DNA from: Sphaerisporangium sp. TRM90804
Lineage (GTDB): Bacteria; Actinomycetota; Actinomycetes; Streptosporangiales; Streptosporangiaceae
Assembly: GCF_029846175.1 (NCBI RefSeq)
Contig: NZ_JARWAC010000006.1
Span: 62,001-126,000, forward strand
Length of the DNA stretch: 64,000 nt
Direction of reading: 5' to 3'
Shown here: positions 1-9,332 of the stretch, piece by piece
Layout of the letters: every line of letters starts with the position of its first letter
Numbering within the stretch: the stretch's first letter is position 1
Made by a program: the position numbers and the translations under genes
The notes under the pieces: model-generated
Database searches by the model: none
Told to the model about the DNA's origin: nothing
What the model saw: only the letters and a program-made list of their open reading frames with translations

Positions 1-75
1 GACGGCGACCGTGGCCTCACCGCGCACCAGCAGAGCCAGCACGCGCGCGGCGTCGGCGGTCGCCGCGGGGGTCAT
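1..75 (-). CDS. cinA: CinA-family protein, N-terminal end only
   Basis: The reading frame begins [17 protein letters not shown] and runs off the left edge after 25 codons. The start resembles the CinA C-terminal-domain family (nicotinamide-nucleotide amidohydrolase, PncC), which recycles NMN by deamidation in the cytoplasm. The ATG overlaps the pgsA stop by 4 bp (ATGA), so the two genes are translationally coupled. cinA directly after pgsA is the standard actinobacterial order, and this supports the name more than the short peptide does. No catalytic residue lies inside the window. Confidence 0.6.
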   Translation of the reverse strand, partial: MTPAATADAARVLALLVRGEATVAV

Positions 76-674
76 TCCCCGCGGGCCTTCTCGGCCACCG
101 CCCGCAGCCGCACGGCGCGGATGACGTAGTCGACGCCGGTCACCACGGTGACGGCCAGCGCGGCGCCGAGCAGCACCCACCGCAACAGCCCCGGCACGCC
201 CGGCAGGATGAACAGCGCGATGGCGGCGATCTGCAGCACGGTCTTGACCTTGCCGCCGTAGCTGGCCGGGATGACGCCGTGCCGGATCACCGCCACCCGC
301 AGGGCCGTGACGCCGGCCTCGCGCACCAGGATGGCCACCGTGACCCACCAGGGCAGCTCGGACAGCAGCGAGAGCGCGACCAGCGCGGCGCCGATCAGCG
401 CCTTGTCGGCGATCGGGTCGGCGATCTTCCCGAAGTCGGTGATCAGGCCGTACCGCCGGGCGAGCCAGCCGTCGAGCTGGTCGGTCAGGGAGGCCAGCAG
501 GAACACCACGAGCGCGGTGTAGCGCCAGCCCGGGCCGGAGAAGAGGCACACGACGAAGAGCGGCACCACGAGCAGCCGGAGGACGGTCAGCACGTTGGCG
601 ATGTTCCACGGGCTGACGGGCCGGGTCACGGGCTGGGTGAGCGGCTCGGTGCCGGTCTCCGGCGGGTTGGTCAT
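72..674 (-). CDS. pgsA: CDP-diacylglycerol-glycerol-3-phosphate 3-phosphatidyltransferase
   Basis: This integral membrane enzyme makes phosphatidylglycerol phosphate from CDP-diacylglycerol and glycerol 3-phosphate, the committed step to acidic phospholipids. The 200-residue protein has the complete CDP-alcohol phosphotransferase motif: D65, D68, G69, A72, R73, G82, D86 and D90. Hydrophobic segments follow at about 27-47, 52-62, 95-113 and 145-185. The ATG overlaps the rimO stop by 4 bp, and the stop overlaps the cinA start, so it sits in a tight operon downstream of rimO. A related CDP-alcohol transferase such as a cardiolipin synthase is possible, but the context and length favour PgsA. Confidence 0.9.
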   Translation of the reverse strand: MTNPPETGTEPLTQPVTRPVSPWNIANVLTVLRLLVVPLFVVCLFSGPGWRYTALVVFLLASLTDQLDGWLARRYGLITDFGKIADPIADKALIGAALVALSLLSELPWWVTVAILVREAGVTALRVAVIRHGVIPASYGGKVKTVLQIAAIALFILPGVPGLLRWVLLGAALAVTVVTGVDYVIRAVRLRAVAEKARGE

Positions 675-2077
675 GGCCCGGCCTTGATCCGCGCTATCAG
701 GTCGACCCCTTCGGCGTCGACGACCGTGGCCCGGACGATCTGGCCGGGCACCAGGCCGATGCCCTGGACGGTGACCGAGCCGTCGACCTCGGGGCCCTGG
801 TGGGCCGCGCGGCCCTCGTAGCCGCCGTCACCGAGATCCTCCTCGATGAGGACCTCCAGGTCGGACCCGATGCGCTCCTCGGCGCGCTGGGCGGTGAGCT
901 GCTCGGCGAGCGCGCTCAGCGTGGCCAGCCGCTCGTCGACGACCTCCTGCTCCAGGTGGCCGTCCAGCCGCGCGGCCTCGGTGCCCTCCTCGTCGGAGTA
1001 CCCGAACAGGCCGATGACGTCGAGCCCGGCCTCCTCCAGGAACCCGGCGAGCTCGCCGAACTCGGCCTCGGTCTCGCCGGGGAAGCCGACGATGAAGTTG
1101 GAGCGCACCCCGGCCTCGGGCGCCCGGTCGCGGACGGCCTGGAGCAGATCGAGGAAGCGGCGGGGGTCGCCGAAGCGGCGCATGCGGCGCAGCACCGGGC
1201 CGCTGGCGTGCTGGAACGACAGGTCGAAGTAGGGCGCCACGCCCTCGGTGCCGGCGATGACGTCGATCAGGCCCGGCCGCAGCTCGGCCGGCTGCAGGTA
1301 GCTCACCCGGACGCGGGCGAGGCCCTCGACGGCGGCCAGCTCGGGGAGCAGCTTCTCCAGGGCCCGCAGGTCGCCGAAGTCCTTGCCGTAGGAGGTGGAG
1401 TTCTCGCTGACCAGCACGAGCTCCTTCACGCCCTGCGCGGCCAGCCAGGCGGCCTCGGCCAGCAGCTCCTCGGGGCGGCGGGAGACGTAGGACCCGCGGA
1501 ACGCCGGGATGGCGCAGAAGCTGCACCGGCGGTCGCACCCGGAGGCGAGCTTCAGCGACGCGACCGGGCCGCCCGACAGCCGCTTGCGCAGCGTGCGCGG
1601 GCCGCTGGCGGGCGCCAGCCCCTCGGGCAGCTCGCCGTGGCCCGGGATGTGGACCGCGTGCGCGGATCGCTCCACCGGGCTGATCGGCAGCAGCGTGCGC
1701 CGGTCGCGCGGGGTGTGCGGGACGAGCGGCCGGCCGGCCAGCACGTCGTCCAGCCGGTCCCCGATGGCGGCGTAGTCGTCGAAGGAGACGACCGCCGACG
1801 CCTCGGGCAGGGCCTCGGCGAGCTCCTTGCCGTAGCGCTCGGCCATGCAGCCCGCGGCGACGACCTTGGCGCCGGAGTCGGCCGCGGCGAGCACGGTGTC
1901 GATCGAGTCCTTCTTCGCCGAGTCGATGAAGCCACACGTGTTGACGACGACGACATCGGGGTCGTCGTCGTCGAGCCGCCACCCGGCGGCCTCCAGTCGG
2001 GCGGCGAGCTCCTCGGAGTCGACCTCGTTGCGGGCGCAGCCCAGCGTTATCAGCGATGCGGTACGGCGGGAAGACAT
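671..2077 (-). CDS. rimO: Ribosomal protein S12 methylthiotransferase RimO
   Basis: RimO is a radical-SAM enzyme that adds a methylthio group to a conserved Asp of ribosomal protein S12. The 468-residue product shows the expected three parts: an N-terminal MTTase domain with cluster cysteines C14, C48 and C77; a radical-SAM core with CxxxCxxC at C181, C185 and C188; and a C-terminal TRAM domain at about 400-468. The frame is open upstream of 2077, but [13 protein letters not shown] matches where the family begins and no ribosome-binding site supports a longer form. A TACCGT hexamer sits 9 nt before the ATG. The MiaB tRNA methylthiotransferase is the nearest paralogue; synteny with ftsK and pgsA favours RimO. 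Confidence 0.93.
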   Translation of the reverse strand: MSSRRTASLITLGCARNEVDSEELAARLEAAGWRLDDDDPDVVVVNTCGFIDSAKKDSIDTVLAAADSGAKVVAAGCMAERYGKELAEALPEASAVVSFDDYAAIGDRLDDVLAGRPLVPHTPRDRRTLLPISPVERSAHAVHIPGHGELPEGLAPASGPRTLRKRLSGGPVASLKLASGCDRRCSFCAIPAFRGSYVSRRPEELLAEAAWLAAQGVKELVLVSENSTSYGKDFGDLRALEKLLPELAAVEGLARVRVSYLQPAELRPGLIDVIAGTEGVAPYFDLSFQHASGPVLRRMRRFGDPRRFLDLLQAVRDRAPEAGVRSNFIVGFPGETEAEFGELAGFLEEAGLDVIGLFGYSDEEGTEAARLDGHLEQEVVDERLATLSALAEQLTAQRAEERIGSDLEVLIEEDLGDGGYEGRAAHQGPEVDGSVTVQGIGLVPGQIVRATVVDAEGVDLIARIKAGP

Positions 2078-2171
2078 GATGGCTCTACGGTATCGGCACT
2101 TGGCCACCGGGGGACGCACTCCCCCCGTACTCGCCGCGCCCCGGCGCTCCCGACGGCCGCCACCATGCCTT

Positions 2172-2915
2172 TCACCTGGACTTGGGCACCTCGGGGCCGA
2201 ACGACCTGTGGACGAGCTGCCCCACCTTGCCCGGCACCCCGAGACGCTTGCCGTTGACCTTCAGGTCGACGCCTCCGGCGTTGCCGATGGTGACCCGCAC
2301 CTCCTTGCGCGCCTTCCAGATCGAGATCTGCCCGGCGGGCATGGTGCCGCGGAACATCTGCTTGCCCTTGGAGTCGCTCACCTCCAGGAAGGAGGCGCTC
2401 CTGGTCTTCACCTGGAGCGTCACCAGGTCGCTCACCGGCTTGGCGGCCTTGGGGTTGGCCGGTGGCCGCGAGGACGCGGAGGAGGTCGGCACGGCGCTCG
2501 GCCGAAGGTCGGCGCCGGTCGCGACCGGCTCTCCCGACCCGCTCATCACGCGGGTGACGCCGAACACCGCGACGATGGCGAGGGCGATGGCCATCGCGGT
2601 CGACCAGTTGGGGTTGCGGCGCTCGCGCAGCTTGATCGTGCTCTCGGCCTGGAAGACGGCCGCGGCCCTTACCGGGCGCGGGACGCCGCCGTGCTCCTCG
2701 TCGTACTGGTGCACCACGGCGTCGGGATCGAGCCCGAGCGCCTTGCCGATGTTGCGGACGTGTCCCCTGGCGTAGAAGTCGCCGCCGCAGAGCGAGAAGT
2801 CATCCCGCTCCATGGCGTAGATCACCGTCTCCCTGATGCGCGTATGGGCGCTCAACTGAGCGACCGTCATCCCCGCCGCGTTCCGTGCCGCGGCCAGCGT
2901 CACCCCAATGCTCAT
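2172..2915 (-). CDS. RodZ-like HTH membrane protein (HTH_25 plus DUF4115)
   Basis: The 247-residue product has an XRE-type helix-turn-helix at about 1-70, a charged linker, one transmembrane helix at about 105-122, a Ser/Pro/Ala-rich stretch and a C-terminal DUF4115-type beta domain from about 165. This is the RodZ architecture, in which a cytoplasmic HTH contacts MreB-type cytoskeleton and an external domain faces the wall. The actinobacterial members between ftsK and rimO are little studied, so a morphogenetic role here is inference. The start at 2915 follows a GAGGGGG ribosome-binding site; an in-frame upstream extension of 23 codons lacks one. It lies between ftsK and rimO on the same strand. 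Confidence 0.8.
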   Translation of the reverse strand: MSIGVTLAAARNAAGMTVAQLSAHTRIRETVIYAMERDDFSLCGGDFYARGHVRNIGKALGLDPDAVVHQYDEEHGGVPRPVRAAAVFQAESTIKLRERRNPNWSTAMAIALAIVAVFGVTRVMSGSGEPVATGADLRPSAVPTSSASSRPPANPKAAKPVSDLVTLQVKTRSASFLEVSDSKGKQMFRGTMPAGQISIWKARKEVRVTIGNAGGVDLKVNGKRLGVPGKVGQLVHRSFGPEVPKSR

Positions 2916-3015
2916 GCGTCCCCCTCGCCGTGCACCCTGCGCTACGCGCCCGTAATCCGACGATGCGTAGTCATTCACATTCAATCAGTTATCGAGAGGG
3001 CCGGTCGCGGAGGGG

Positions 3016-5547
3016 TCACTCTCCCCGCAAGTCGGCGAGCAGACCGGGTAGTTCGTCCGGTTTCACCATGACCTCGCGGGCCTTGGAGCCCTCGCTCGGC
3101 CCGACGACGTTGCGGCTCTCCAGCAGGTCCATCAGGCGGCCGGCCTTGGCGAAGCCCACGCGCAGCTTGCGCTGGAGCATCGAGGTGGAGCCGAACTGCG
3201 TGGAGACGATCAGCTCGGCCGCCTGCACCAGCAGGTCGAGGTCGTCGCCGATGTCCTCGTCGATCTCGCGCTTGGCGGTCGCCACGGCGGCGACGTCGTC
3301 GCGGTACTCCACCTGCATCTGTGCCTTGCAGTGCCCGACGATGTCGGCGATCTCCTTCTCGGAGACGAAGGCGTTCTGCAGGCGCATCGGCTTGCTGGCG
3401 CCCATCGGCAGGAAGAGCGCGTCGCCCTGCCCGACCAGCTTCTCGGCGCCGGGCTGGTCGAGGATGACGCGCGAGTCGGCCAGCGAGGAGGTGGCGAACG
3501 CGAGCCGCGAGGGCACGTTGGCCTTGATCAGGCCGGTGACGACGTCCACCGAGGGGCGCTGGGTGGCGATGACCAGGTGGATGCCGGCCGCCCGCGCGAG
3601 CTGGGTGATGCGGACGATGGAGTCCTCGACGTCGCGCGGGGCGACCATCATCAGGTCGGCCAGCTCGTCGACGATCACCAGCAGGTACGGGTAGGGCTCG
3701 TAGACGCGCTCGCTGCCCGGCGGCGGCACCAGCTTGCCCGCGCGCACGGCCTTGTTGAAGTCGTCCACGTGACGGAAGCCGCTGGCCGCCAGGTCGTCGT
3801 AGCGGCGGTCCATCTCCCCGACGACCCATTCGAGGGCCTCGGCGGCCTTCTTCGGGTTGGTGATGATCGGGGTGATCAGGTGAGGGATTCCCTCATAGGT
3901 GTTGAGCTCCACCCGCTTGGGGTCGACCAGCACCATCCGCACCTCGTCGGGGGTGGCGCGCATCAGCACCGAGCAGATCAGGCCGTTGATGCACGTCGAC
4001 TTGCCCGCTCCGGTGGCGCCGGCGATGAGGATGTGCGGCATCTTCGCCAGGTTGGCCACGATGGTGCGGCCCTCGACGTCCTTGCCGAGCCCCACGATCA
4101 TCGGGTGGTGGTCGGCCTGCGCCACCTGCGAGCGCAGCACGTCGCCCAGGCTGACCAGGTCCTTGTCGGTGTTGGGGATCTCGACGCCGATCGCCGACTT
4201 GCCGGGGATCGGCGACAGGATGCGGACGTCGGCCGACTTGACGGCGTAGGCGATGTTCCTGGTGAGCGCGGTGACCTTCTCCACCTTGACGGCCGGGCCC
4301 AGCTCGATCTCGTACCGGGTGACCGTCGGGCCGCGGGTGAAGCCCACCACCTGGGCGTCGATCGCGAACTGCTCCAGCACGCTGCTGAGGGCGTTGACCA
4401 CGACGGAGTTGGCCTTGGTGTGCGGCTTGGGCGGGGTGCCCGGCCTCAGCGCCTTGGGGTCGGGCAGGGAGTACGGCCCGGCCTGGGGGGACAGCACGAG
4501 CTGCTCGACCGTGCGCGGCGCCGGGGTGGGCTCGGGCGGCTCGGGCACGCGCGCGGGCTCGGCGGGCTCGTCCTCGTCGACCAGGCCCGGAACGATCTCG
4601 GGCGAGTGGTCGGGGACACGGCCGGGGCCGCCCTCGACCAGGGGGGTGTCGTACGGCTTGACGTGCTCGCCGACCACGGGAGCTTCGGCGTCCCGCTTGG
4701 GCGCCCCGCGCGAGCCGCGCGGGGTCTTGGACGCCGGCTTGGGCTTGGCCTGCCCGTCGCCCTTCTGGAAGAGCATGTGCCGGATCTCCGACAGGCGCTC
4801 GGGCACCCGGTGGACGGGCGTAGCGGTGATGACCAGGACGCCGAAGCCGGACAGCAGCAGGAGCAGGGGGATGGTGATGAACGCCGGCAGGATGCTGGAG
4901 GGCGGCGCCGAGACGATGAAGCCGATCATGCCGCCGGCCGCCGAGACCTTGTCCATGCCGTCGGTCGCGCTCGGCCCGGAGGGGTACGGCGTGGCGTGCG
5001 CGACGTGGACGATGCCGAGCAGCCCGGCGAGCAGGGCGGTCCAGCCGATCATCATGCGGGCGGTGTCGGCGTTCTGGTCGGGATGCCGCAGCAGGCGCCA
5101 GGCCACCAGGGCGAGCAGGAGCGGCACCGCCCAGGCCAGGGAGCCGAGGGTGCCGCGCAGCACGGCGTCGACCACGGAGGCGAACGTGCCGCGCGTGGTG
5201 CGCCAGGTCATCGCCGCCAGGACGACCGCGGCGGCCAGCACCGCGAGGCCGAGGCCGTCGCGGCGGTGCGCGGGGTCCAGCTCGCGCGCCTGCGCTCCCA
5301 GGGCCCGCGCGGCGCTGCCGATGCCGTTGGCGAACAGCAGCCACACGCCGACGAAGAGCCTGCCGATGGCCAGGAAGACCCAGCCGATCGGGTCGGGCTG
5401 CGTGGAGGCGCCGCGGCGCGCGGCCGGCCTCGCGCCGGAAGCGCGCCCGCTCCGCGTGGCGGCCGGCCGCTTGGCGGAGGCCGCACGCGACGGCGCCGAC
5501 CGCTTCGCCGACCCTTTTGGGGTGCTTTTCGACGTACGGGTGGCCAT
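3016..5547 (-). CDS. ftsK: DNA translocase FtsK/SpoIIIE
   Basis: FtsK is a septal membrane ATPase that pumps double-stranded DNA during chromosome segregation. The 843-residue protein has a basic Ala/Arg-rich N-terminus (1-50), hydrophobic membrane segments at about 54-73, 99-114, 133-151, 168-183 and 222-242, a Pro/Glu-rich linker (260-380), the alpha/beta motor with Walker A GATGAGKST at 510-518, and a winged-helix gamma domain at the end that would read KOPS-type polarity sequences. The start at 5547 is chosen because TACCCT lies exactly 7 nt upstream and no Shine-Dalgarno is present, which fits a leaderless mRNA. An upstream in-frame extension of 45 Arg-rich codons is unlikely to be coding. 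Confidence 0.95.
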   Translation of the reverse strand: MATRTSKSTPKGSAKRSAPSRAASAKRPAATRSGRASGARPAARRGASTQPDPIGWVFLAIGRLFVGVWLLFANGIGSAARALGAQARELDPAHRRDGLGLAVLAAAVVLAAMTWRTTRGTFASVVDAVLRGTLGSLAWAVPLLLALVAWRLLRHPDQNADTARMMIGWTALLAGLLGIVHVAHATPYPSGPSATDGMDKVSAAGGMIGFIVSAPPSSILPAFITIPLLLLLSGFGVLVITATPVHRVPERLSEIRHMLFQKGDGQAKPKPASKTPRGSRGAPKRDAEAPVVGEHVKPYDTPLVEGGPGRVPDHSPEIVPGLVDEDEPAEPARVPEPPEPTPAPRTVEQLVLSPQAGPYSLPDPKALRPGTPPKPHTKANSVVVNALSSVLEQFAIDAQVVGFTRGPTVTRYEIELGPAVKVEKVTALTRNIAYAVKSADVRILSPIPGKSAIGVEIPNTDKDLVSLGDVLRSQVAQADHHPMIVGLGKDVEGRTIVANLAKMPHILIAGATGAGKSTCINGLICSVLMRATPDEVRMVLVDPKRVELNTYEGIPHLITPIITNPKKAAEALEWVVGEMDRRYDDLAASGFRHVDDFNKAVRAGKLVPPPGSERVYEPYPYLLVIVDELADLMMVAPRDVEDSIVRITQLARAAGIHLVIATQRPSVDVVTGLIKANVPSRLAFATSSLADSRVILDQPGAEKLVGQGDALFLPMGASKPMRLQNAFVSEKEIADIVGHCKAQMQVEYRDDVAAVATAKREIDEDIGDDLDLLVQAAELIVSTQFGSTSMLQRKLRVGFAKAGRLMDLLESRNVVGPSEGSKAREVMVKPDELPGLLADLRGE

Positions 5548-5554
5548 GTTAGGG

Positions 5555-5560
5555 AGGGTA
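5555..5560 (-). promoter_or_regulatory. Candidate -10 of a leaderless ftsK promoter
   Basis: On the minus strand TACCCT is followed by 7 nt and then the ftsK ATG, with no purine-rich ribosome-binding site. This TANNNT plus 6-9 nt arrangement is typical of leaderless actinobacterial mRNAs. No clear -35 was seen. Confidence 0.5.
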
Positions 5561-5665
5561 CGGCCGAGGCGGGCCGGACGCGCGAAGGCGCGCCGGGCAC
5601 ACGGGACTCGCGGCCCCCATCCGCCCCGCGCCCGCGGGGGGCCATCACGGCGAACACGAGATTGT

Positions 5666-5699
5666 GTTCTATGTATTGACATGATGTTTCATGTAATGG
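5666..5699 (+). promoter_or_regulatory. Operator A of the shared island motif, upstream of the symporter
   Basis: Read toward the symporter gene, this 34-bp stretch begins GTTCTATGTA and ends TTTCATGTAATGG. The same arrangement with the same orientation and nearly the same length occurs before the tautomerase (7508-7540) and kduI (10931-10964). The two half-sites TAYATRRAA are 20 bp apart on one face of the helix. A TTGACA (-35-like) lies between the halves, so binding would block transcription. IclR-family regulators encoded in the island are the obvious candidates; this is inference. Confidence 0.65.
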
Positions 5700-5733
5700 A
5701 ACCTCCATCCATCAACCGTTGGAAGGAGGACCG

Positions 5734-7230
5734 ATGTCCGCGCTCGACTGGTCCGTACTGGGGGCCTATTTCGTGATCATGGTCGCGATCGGGGTGTGGT
5801 CGAAGAACCGCATCAAGACCGTGATCGACTACTTCACGGCCTCCGGGAGGATCCCCTGGTGGCTCTCGGGGATCTCCCACCACATGTCGGGTTACAGCGC
5901 GGTCATGTTCGTCGCGTTCGCGGCCGTGGCCTACGACTACGGCCTCACCGTCTACGTGTGGTGGGCGATGACCATCGGCGTCGGCGTCGGCATCGGCGCC
6001 TTCCTGTTCGCCGCCCGCTGGAACCGGCTGCGGTCCAAGCACGGCGTGGTGTCACCGCTGGAGTACCTGACCAGGCGCTACAACCTGCCCACCCAGCAGG
6101 TGATGGCCTACAGCGGCGCGCTGCTGAAGGTGGTCGACATCGCCGCCAAGTGGGTCGCCATCGCGGTGCTGCTGAAGGGCTTCGCCGGCATCCCCATCCA
6201 GTACGGCATCGCGCTCACCGGCGTGGTGACGGTGATCTACGTGACCGTGGGCGGCCTGTGGGCCGACGTGCTGACCGACTTCGGGCAGTTCGTCATCCAG
6301 GGCGTGGCCGGCGTGGCGATGTTCGTGGCCGTCCTGGGCCAGCTCGGCGGCGTGCCCGCCCTGTGGACCATGTGGGACAGGCTGCCGGAGGGGCACGGCG
6401 ACCCGCTGACCGGGCCCTACACCGGCACCTACCTCCTGGCCTTCCTGCTGATCAAGACCTTCGAGTACAACGGCGGCATGTGGAACCTCGCCCAGCGGTA
6501 CATGAGCGCGCCGTCGGGCACCCAGGCCAAGAAGGCGGCGCTGCTGTCGAGCGCGCTGTGGCTGGTCTGGCCGCTGATCCTGTTCATCCCGATGTTCGCC
6601 GCGCCGCTGATCGTCCCCGGCCTCGCCGACTCCGACCAGTCGTACGTGCGGCTGGCGCAGGAGCTGCTGCCGGCCGGGCTGATCGGCCTGGTGCTCGCCG
6701 GGTTCTTCTCGCACACCATGGCGATGGTGTCCTCGGACGCCAACGTGATCTCCGCCGTGATCACCCGCGACATGCTGCCCGTGTTCGTGAAGCGGGTGCG
6801 CACGATGTCGGCCCAGGCGGCGCTGCGGCTGGCGCGGATCACCACGTTCGTCTTCGTGGCCACCAGCATGACGATCGCGATCGTCACCCAGGGCCAGGGC
6901 GTGGTGCTGAAGATCGTGGTGGACATCGTGGCCGCGACGATGGGGCCGATCTCGATCCCGCTCATGCTGGGCCTGCTGCCGTGGTTCCGGCGCAGCGGCC
7001 CCACGGCGGCCATCGTGTCCTGGGCCGCGGGCCTCGGCGTCTGGACCGTGCTCAAGTGGGTGATCGCCTCGGCGAACCTGACGCTGGTCGTCGCCGCGCC
7101 CCTGGTCACCTCGCTGATCCTCTACGTCGTCATCGGTTTCCTGCGGCCGGAGAACCGGCCCGACAGGGACGAGCTGATCGACTCCCTGGACGACGACGAC
7201 GTCTCCGGACGGCACACCGTCACGGCGTGA
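5734..7230 (+). CDS. Sodium:solute symporter (SSS/SLC5 family)
   Basis: A 498-residue polytopic membrane protein with about 13 hydrophobic segments spread over its length, fitting the SSS family, which couples Na+ influx to uptake of sugars, sugar acids or other solutes. The ATG at 5734 is preceded by a strong GGAAGGAGGA site 3 nt upstream; an in-frame ATG at 5719 lacks one. It stands alone on the plus strand, diverging from ftsK and preceded by the operator shared with the tautomerase and kduI. Uptake of galacturonate or a related uronate is therefore the likely role, but substrate specificity cannot be read from the sequence. Confidence 0.85.
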   Translation: MSALDWSVLGAYFVIMVAIGVWSKNRIKTVIDYFTASGRIPWWLSGISHHMSGYSAVMFVAFAAVAYDYGLTVYVWWAMTIGVGVGIGAFLFAARWNRLRSKHGVVSPLEYLTRRYNLPTQQVMAYSGALLKVVDIAAKWVAIAVLLKGFAGIPIQYGIALTGVVTVIYVTVGGLWADVLTDFGQFVIQGVAGVAMFVAVLGQLGGVPALWTMWDRLPEGHGDPLTGPYTGTYLLAFLLIKTFEYNGGMWNLAQRYMSAPSGTQAKKAALLSSALWLVWPLILFIPMFAAPLIVPGLADSDQSYVRLAQELLPAGLIGLVLAGFFSHTMAMVSSDANVISAVITRDMLPVFVKRVRTMSAQAALRLARITTFVFVATSMTIAIVTQGQGVVLKIVVDIVAATMGPISIPLMLGLLPWFRRSGPTAAIVSWAAGLGVWTVLKWVIASANLTLVVAAPLVTSLILYVVIGFLRPENRPDRDELIDSLDDDDVSGRHTVTA

Positions 7231-7247
7231 GCGCCGCCGTCGCCGGT

Positions 7248-7283
7248 ACGCGGCCGGAGGGGGAGGTCCCCTTCCGGCCGCGT
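7248..7283. terminator. Bidirectional terminator hairpin between convergent genes
   Basis: An almost perfect 17-bp inverted repeat (left arm 7248-7264, right arm 7267-7283, one G-T pair) lies between the symporter stop at 7230 and the tautomerase stop at 7298. It can serve both strands. No T-run is present, as is common for actinomycete terminators. Confidence 0.75.
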
Positions 7284-7297
7284 CGGCGTCCCCGCGG

Positions 7298-7483
7298 CTA
7301 CTTGTCCGACTCCAGGGTGCCGCCGTTGGCGACGTCGGACTTCTCGATCTCGGTGAAGACGATGCGCACCGACTCCCTGCGCGCCTTCAGGATGCCGATG
7401 GCCGCTTCGGTGACCGCCGCGACGAACTCGCGGCGCTGGTCCATCGTGCGACCCGACAGCAGTTCTACGGTGATGTTGGGCAT
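7298..7483 (-). CDS. 4-oxalocrotonate tautomerase-family protein
   Basis: The 61-residue product starts MPNITVELL, so removal of Met would expose the catalytic N-terminal proline of the 4-OT family. Length matches the short 4-OT subfamily, which works as a hexamer and interconverts keto and enol forms of 2-oxo acids. The ATG at 7483 follows GGAGGA; a start 4 codons upstream is less well placed. The gene reads away from operator B and is probably the gene it controls most directly. Its place in a pectin regulon suggests tautomerisation of a keto-deoxyuronate, but that substrate is inference and no such 4-OT role is known to me. Confidence 0.8.
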   Translation of the reverse strand: MPNITVELLSGRTMDQRREFVAAVTEAAIGILKARRESVRIVFTEIEKSDVANGGTLESDK

Positions 7484-7507
7484 GATGTCCTCCAATGTAC
7501 GGCTGTA

Positions 7508-7540
7508 CCGTTACATGAAATCAGAGTCCGCTACATGAAC
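7508..7540 (-). promoter_or_regulatory. Operator B of the shared island motif, between tautomerase and kdgK
   Basis: On the plus strand it begins CCGTTACATGAAA and ends TACATGAAC; the two TACATGAA half-sites start at 7512 and 7532, exactly 20 bp apart. CCRTTACAT is conserved in all three copies in the island. Orientation relative to the tautomerase matches sites A and C relative to their genes. The site also abuts the divergent kdgK ribosome-binding site, so it may control both genes. Confidence 0.7.
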
Positions 7541-7554
7541 AAAGGAGTCCGTCG

Positions 7555-8502
7555 TTGGACGTGATGGTGATCGGCGAGCCGTTGATCGAGTTCTCGGCGC
7601 CCGCCCCCCTGACCGAGGCGGACACCTTCCAGCTGTCCTTCTCCGGCGACGCGCTGAACGCCGCCGTGGCGGCGGCCGCGGCGGGGGCGCACGCCGCCCT
7701 GGTCACGTTCGTCGGCGACGACGAGTTCGGCGAGCGCCTGATCCGCTTCGCCGCCGGCCGCGGCGTCGACACCCGGTGGATGCGCAGGGGCGCCGGCTCC
7801 ACCGGCGCCTACGCCGTCGGCGCCGACCCCGGCGGCGACCGGGCCTTCGCCTACATGCGCGCGTGCAGCGCGGCCTCCCGCATGGGCCCCGCGGACCTCA
7901 CCGACGTGCCGCTCGGCGAGACGGCCGTGCTGCTCGTCTCCGGGATCACGTCGGCGCTGTCGGACTCCTGCGCCCGCGCCGTGCGGCACGCCGCCGCCAC
8001 CGTCCACGGCGCCGGCGGCGGCGTCGTCTACGACCCCAACTACCGCTTCCGGCTCACCGGCCCGCAGGCCGCCCGGGAGGCGCTGGAGGCGGTCGCCCCG
8101 TACGCCGCCCTGGTGACCCCCTCGTGCCCGGGGGACAGCGGGCCGCTGCTGGGAGCCGACGACCCGGAGAAGGCCGCACGAGCCTGCCTGGGGCTCGGCG
8201 CGCGCGCGGTGGCCGTCACCCTGGGGCCCGAGGGCGTCCTGGTGGGCGAGCGCGGCGCGGACGGCGTCCGGCTGCGGCGGGTGCCGGCGATCCCGGCACG
8301 GAAGATCGTGGACCAGACGGGGGCCGGCGACGCCTTCGCGGGCACGCTGGCCGCCCGGATGGCCGCCGGGGACGAGCTCGCCGACGCCGTGCGTGCCGGC
8401 ACGGCCGCCGCCGCCATCAGCCTGGAGGGACAGGGCGGCACCGGCCGCGTCGCCACCGGGGAGGAGATCAGGCGCCTGCTCGACGGGACGCGCTCGCCCT
8501 AG
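7555..8502 (+). CDS. kdgK: PfkB-family sugar kinase, probable 2-keto-3-deoxygluconate kinase
   Basis: The product would phosphorylate 2-keto-3-deoxygluconate (KDG) to KDPG, the common end of the isomerase route of pectin breakdown. The 315-residue length and the ribokinase fold fit. PfkB signature 2 is seen as DQTGAGDAFAG at 253-263, with the catalytic base D259, and GEPLIEF near the N-terminus is typical of KDG kinases. The start is TTG at 7555, 7 nt after AAAGGAG; GTG at 7561 and ATG at 7564 are alternatives. It diverges from the tautomerase across operator B. No KDPG aldolase is encoded nearby. Another ketose kinase specificity cannot be excluded. Confidence 0.8.
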   Translation: MDVMVIGEPLIEFSAPAPLTEADTFQLSFSGDALNAAVAAAAAGAHAALVTFVGDDEFGERLIRFAAGRGVDTRWMRRGAGSTGAYAVGADPGGDRAFAYMRACSAASRMGPADLTDVPLGETAVLLVSGITSALSDSCARAVRHAAATVHGAGGGVVYDPNYRFRLTGPQAAREALEAVAPYAALVTPSCPGDSGPLLGADDPEKAARACLGLGARAVAVTLGPEGVLVGERGADGVRLRRVPAIPARKIVDQTGAGDAFAGTLAARMAAGDELADAVRAGTAAAAISLEGQGGTGRVATGEEIRRLLDGTRSP

Positions 8503-8546
8503 CGCGGCCAGGTCTGGCCACGAACCGGGCCCCTCTGCCCGTCGCC

Positions 8547-9326
8547 TCAGCCCGCCGGGCGGGCGCGGGAGAAGGCCGTCCCCGGGGCGCCCAGGGCCAC
8601 CGAGACGTCCCGGGCCGTGGCCGCCACGACGGGGGCCAGCCGCTCCAGGGCGTCGGGCTCCATGTCCATGGCGAGGGTGGAGATCGAGATGCCGCCGAGC
8701 ACCCGGCCGGTGTGGTCGAAGACCGCCGCGCCGACGCAGCGGATGCCCGGCTCGTTCTCCTCGTCGTCCAGGGCGTAGCCGAGCGCGCGCACCTTGCCCA
8801 GGTGCGCCAGCAGCTCCTCGACGCCGGTGAGGGTGGCCGCGGTCAGGCGGGGCAGGCCGGTGCGGCCGGCGATCGCCCGCACCTCGTCGTCGTCCAGCTC
8901 GGCCAGGATCGCCTTGCCGATCGCGGTGCTGTGCAGGCGCAGGCTCATGCCCACCCGGGACGGCATCTGGTAGGGCCTGCGCCCCTCCAGCTTGTCGACG
9001 TAGACCGCCTCGTCGGCGCTGCGGATGCCGAAGTGGGTGGTGTAGCCGGTGCGCTCGTGCAGCGCCCGCAGGGCCGCCGACGCCTGCCGCGAGGGGTCGA
9101 AGCGGCTCATCACCTTGCCCGCCAGGGTGAGGATGCGCGGCCCCGGCTCGTAACCGCCCGCGCCGTCGGCACGGGCGAAGCCCCACTCGACGAGCGACTG
9201 CAGGATGCGGTGGACGGTCGACTTGGAGACGCCGGTCGCCGCGGCGATGTCGGTGACGCGGTGGTGCTCGGCGATAGCCTCCAGCACCGCCAGCGCCTTG
9301 TCGATGGAGCTGCCTTCCCTGACCAC
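8547..9326 (-). CDS. IclR-family transcriptional regulator (KdgR-like), first copy
   Basis: The 259-residue protein has an N-terminal winged HTH (about 8-60, with VSKSTVHRILQSL as recognition region) and an IclR effector-binding domain (about 75-250). Pectin pathways in other bacteria are controlled by the IclR-family repressor KdgR responding to KDG, so this is the best candidate to bind the CCRTTACAT operators. The gene lies 32 bp after kduD on the same strand and is probably co-transcribed with kduI-kduD. It also has its own TAGGCT hexamer 6 nt before the GTG start. Effector and target assignment are inference. Confidence 0.85.
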   Translation of the reverse strand: MVREGSSIDKALAVLEAIAEHHRVTDIAAATGVSKSTVHRILQSLVEWGFARADGAGGYEPGPRILTLAGKVMSRFDPSRQASAALRALHERTGYTTHFGIRSADEAVYVDKLEGRRPYQMPSRVGMSLRLHSTAIGKAILAELDDDEVRAIAGRTGLPRLTAATLTGVEELLAHLGKVRALGYALDDEENEPGIRCVGAAVFDHTGRVLGGISISTLAMDMEPDALERLAPVVAATARDVSVALGAPGTAFSRARPAG

Positions 9327-9332
9327 GCTCCG

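Noticed and set aside
3331-5679. A plus-strand frame of 782 codons opposite ftsK
   Set aside because: Antisense shadow: no motif, and FtsK on the minus strand is complete.
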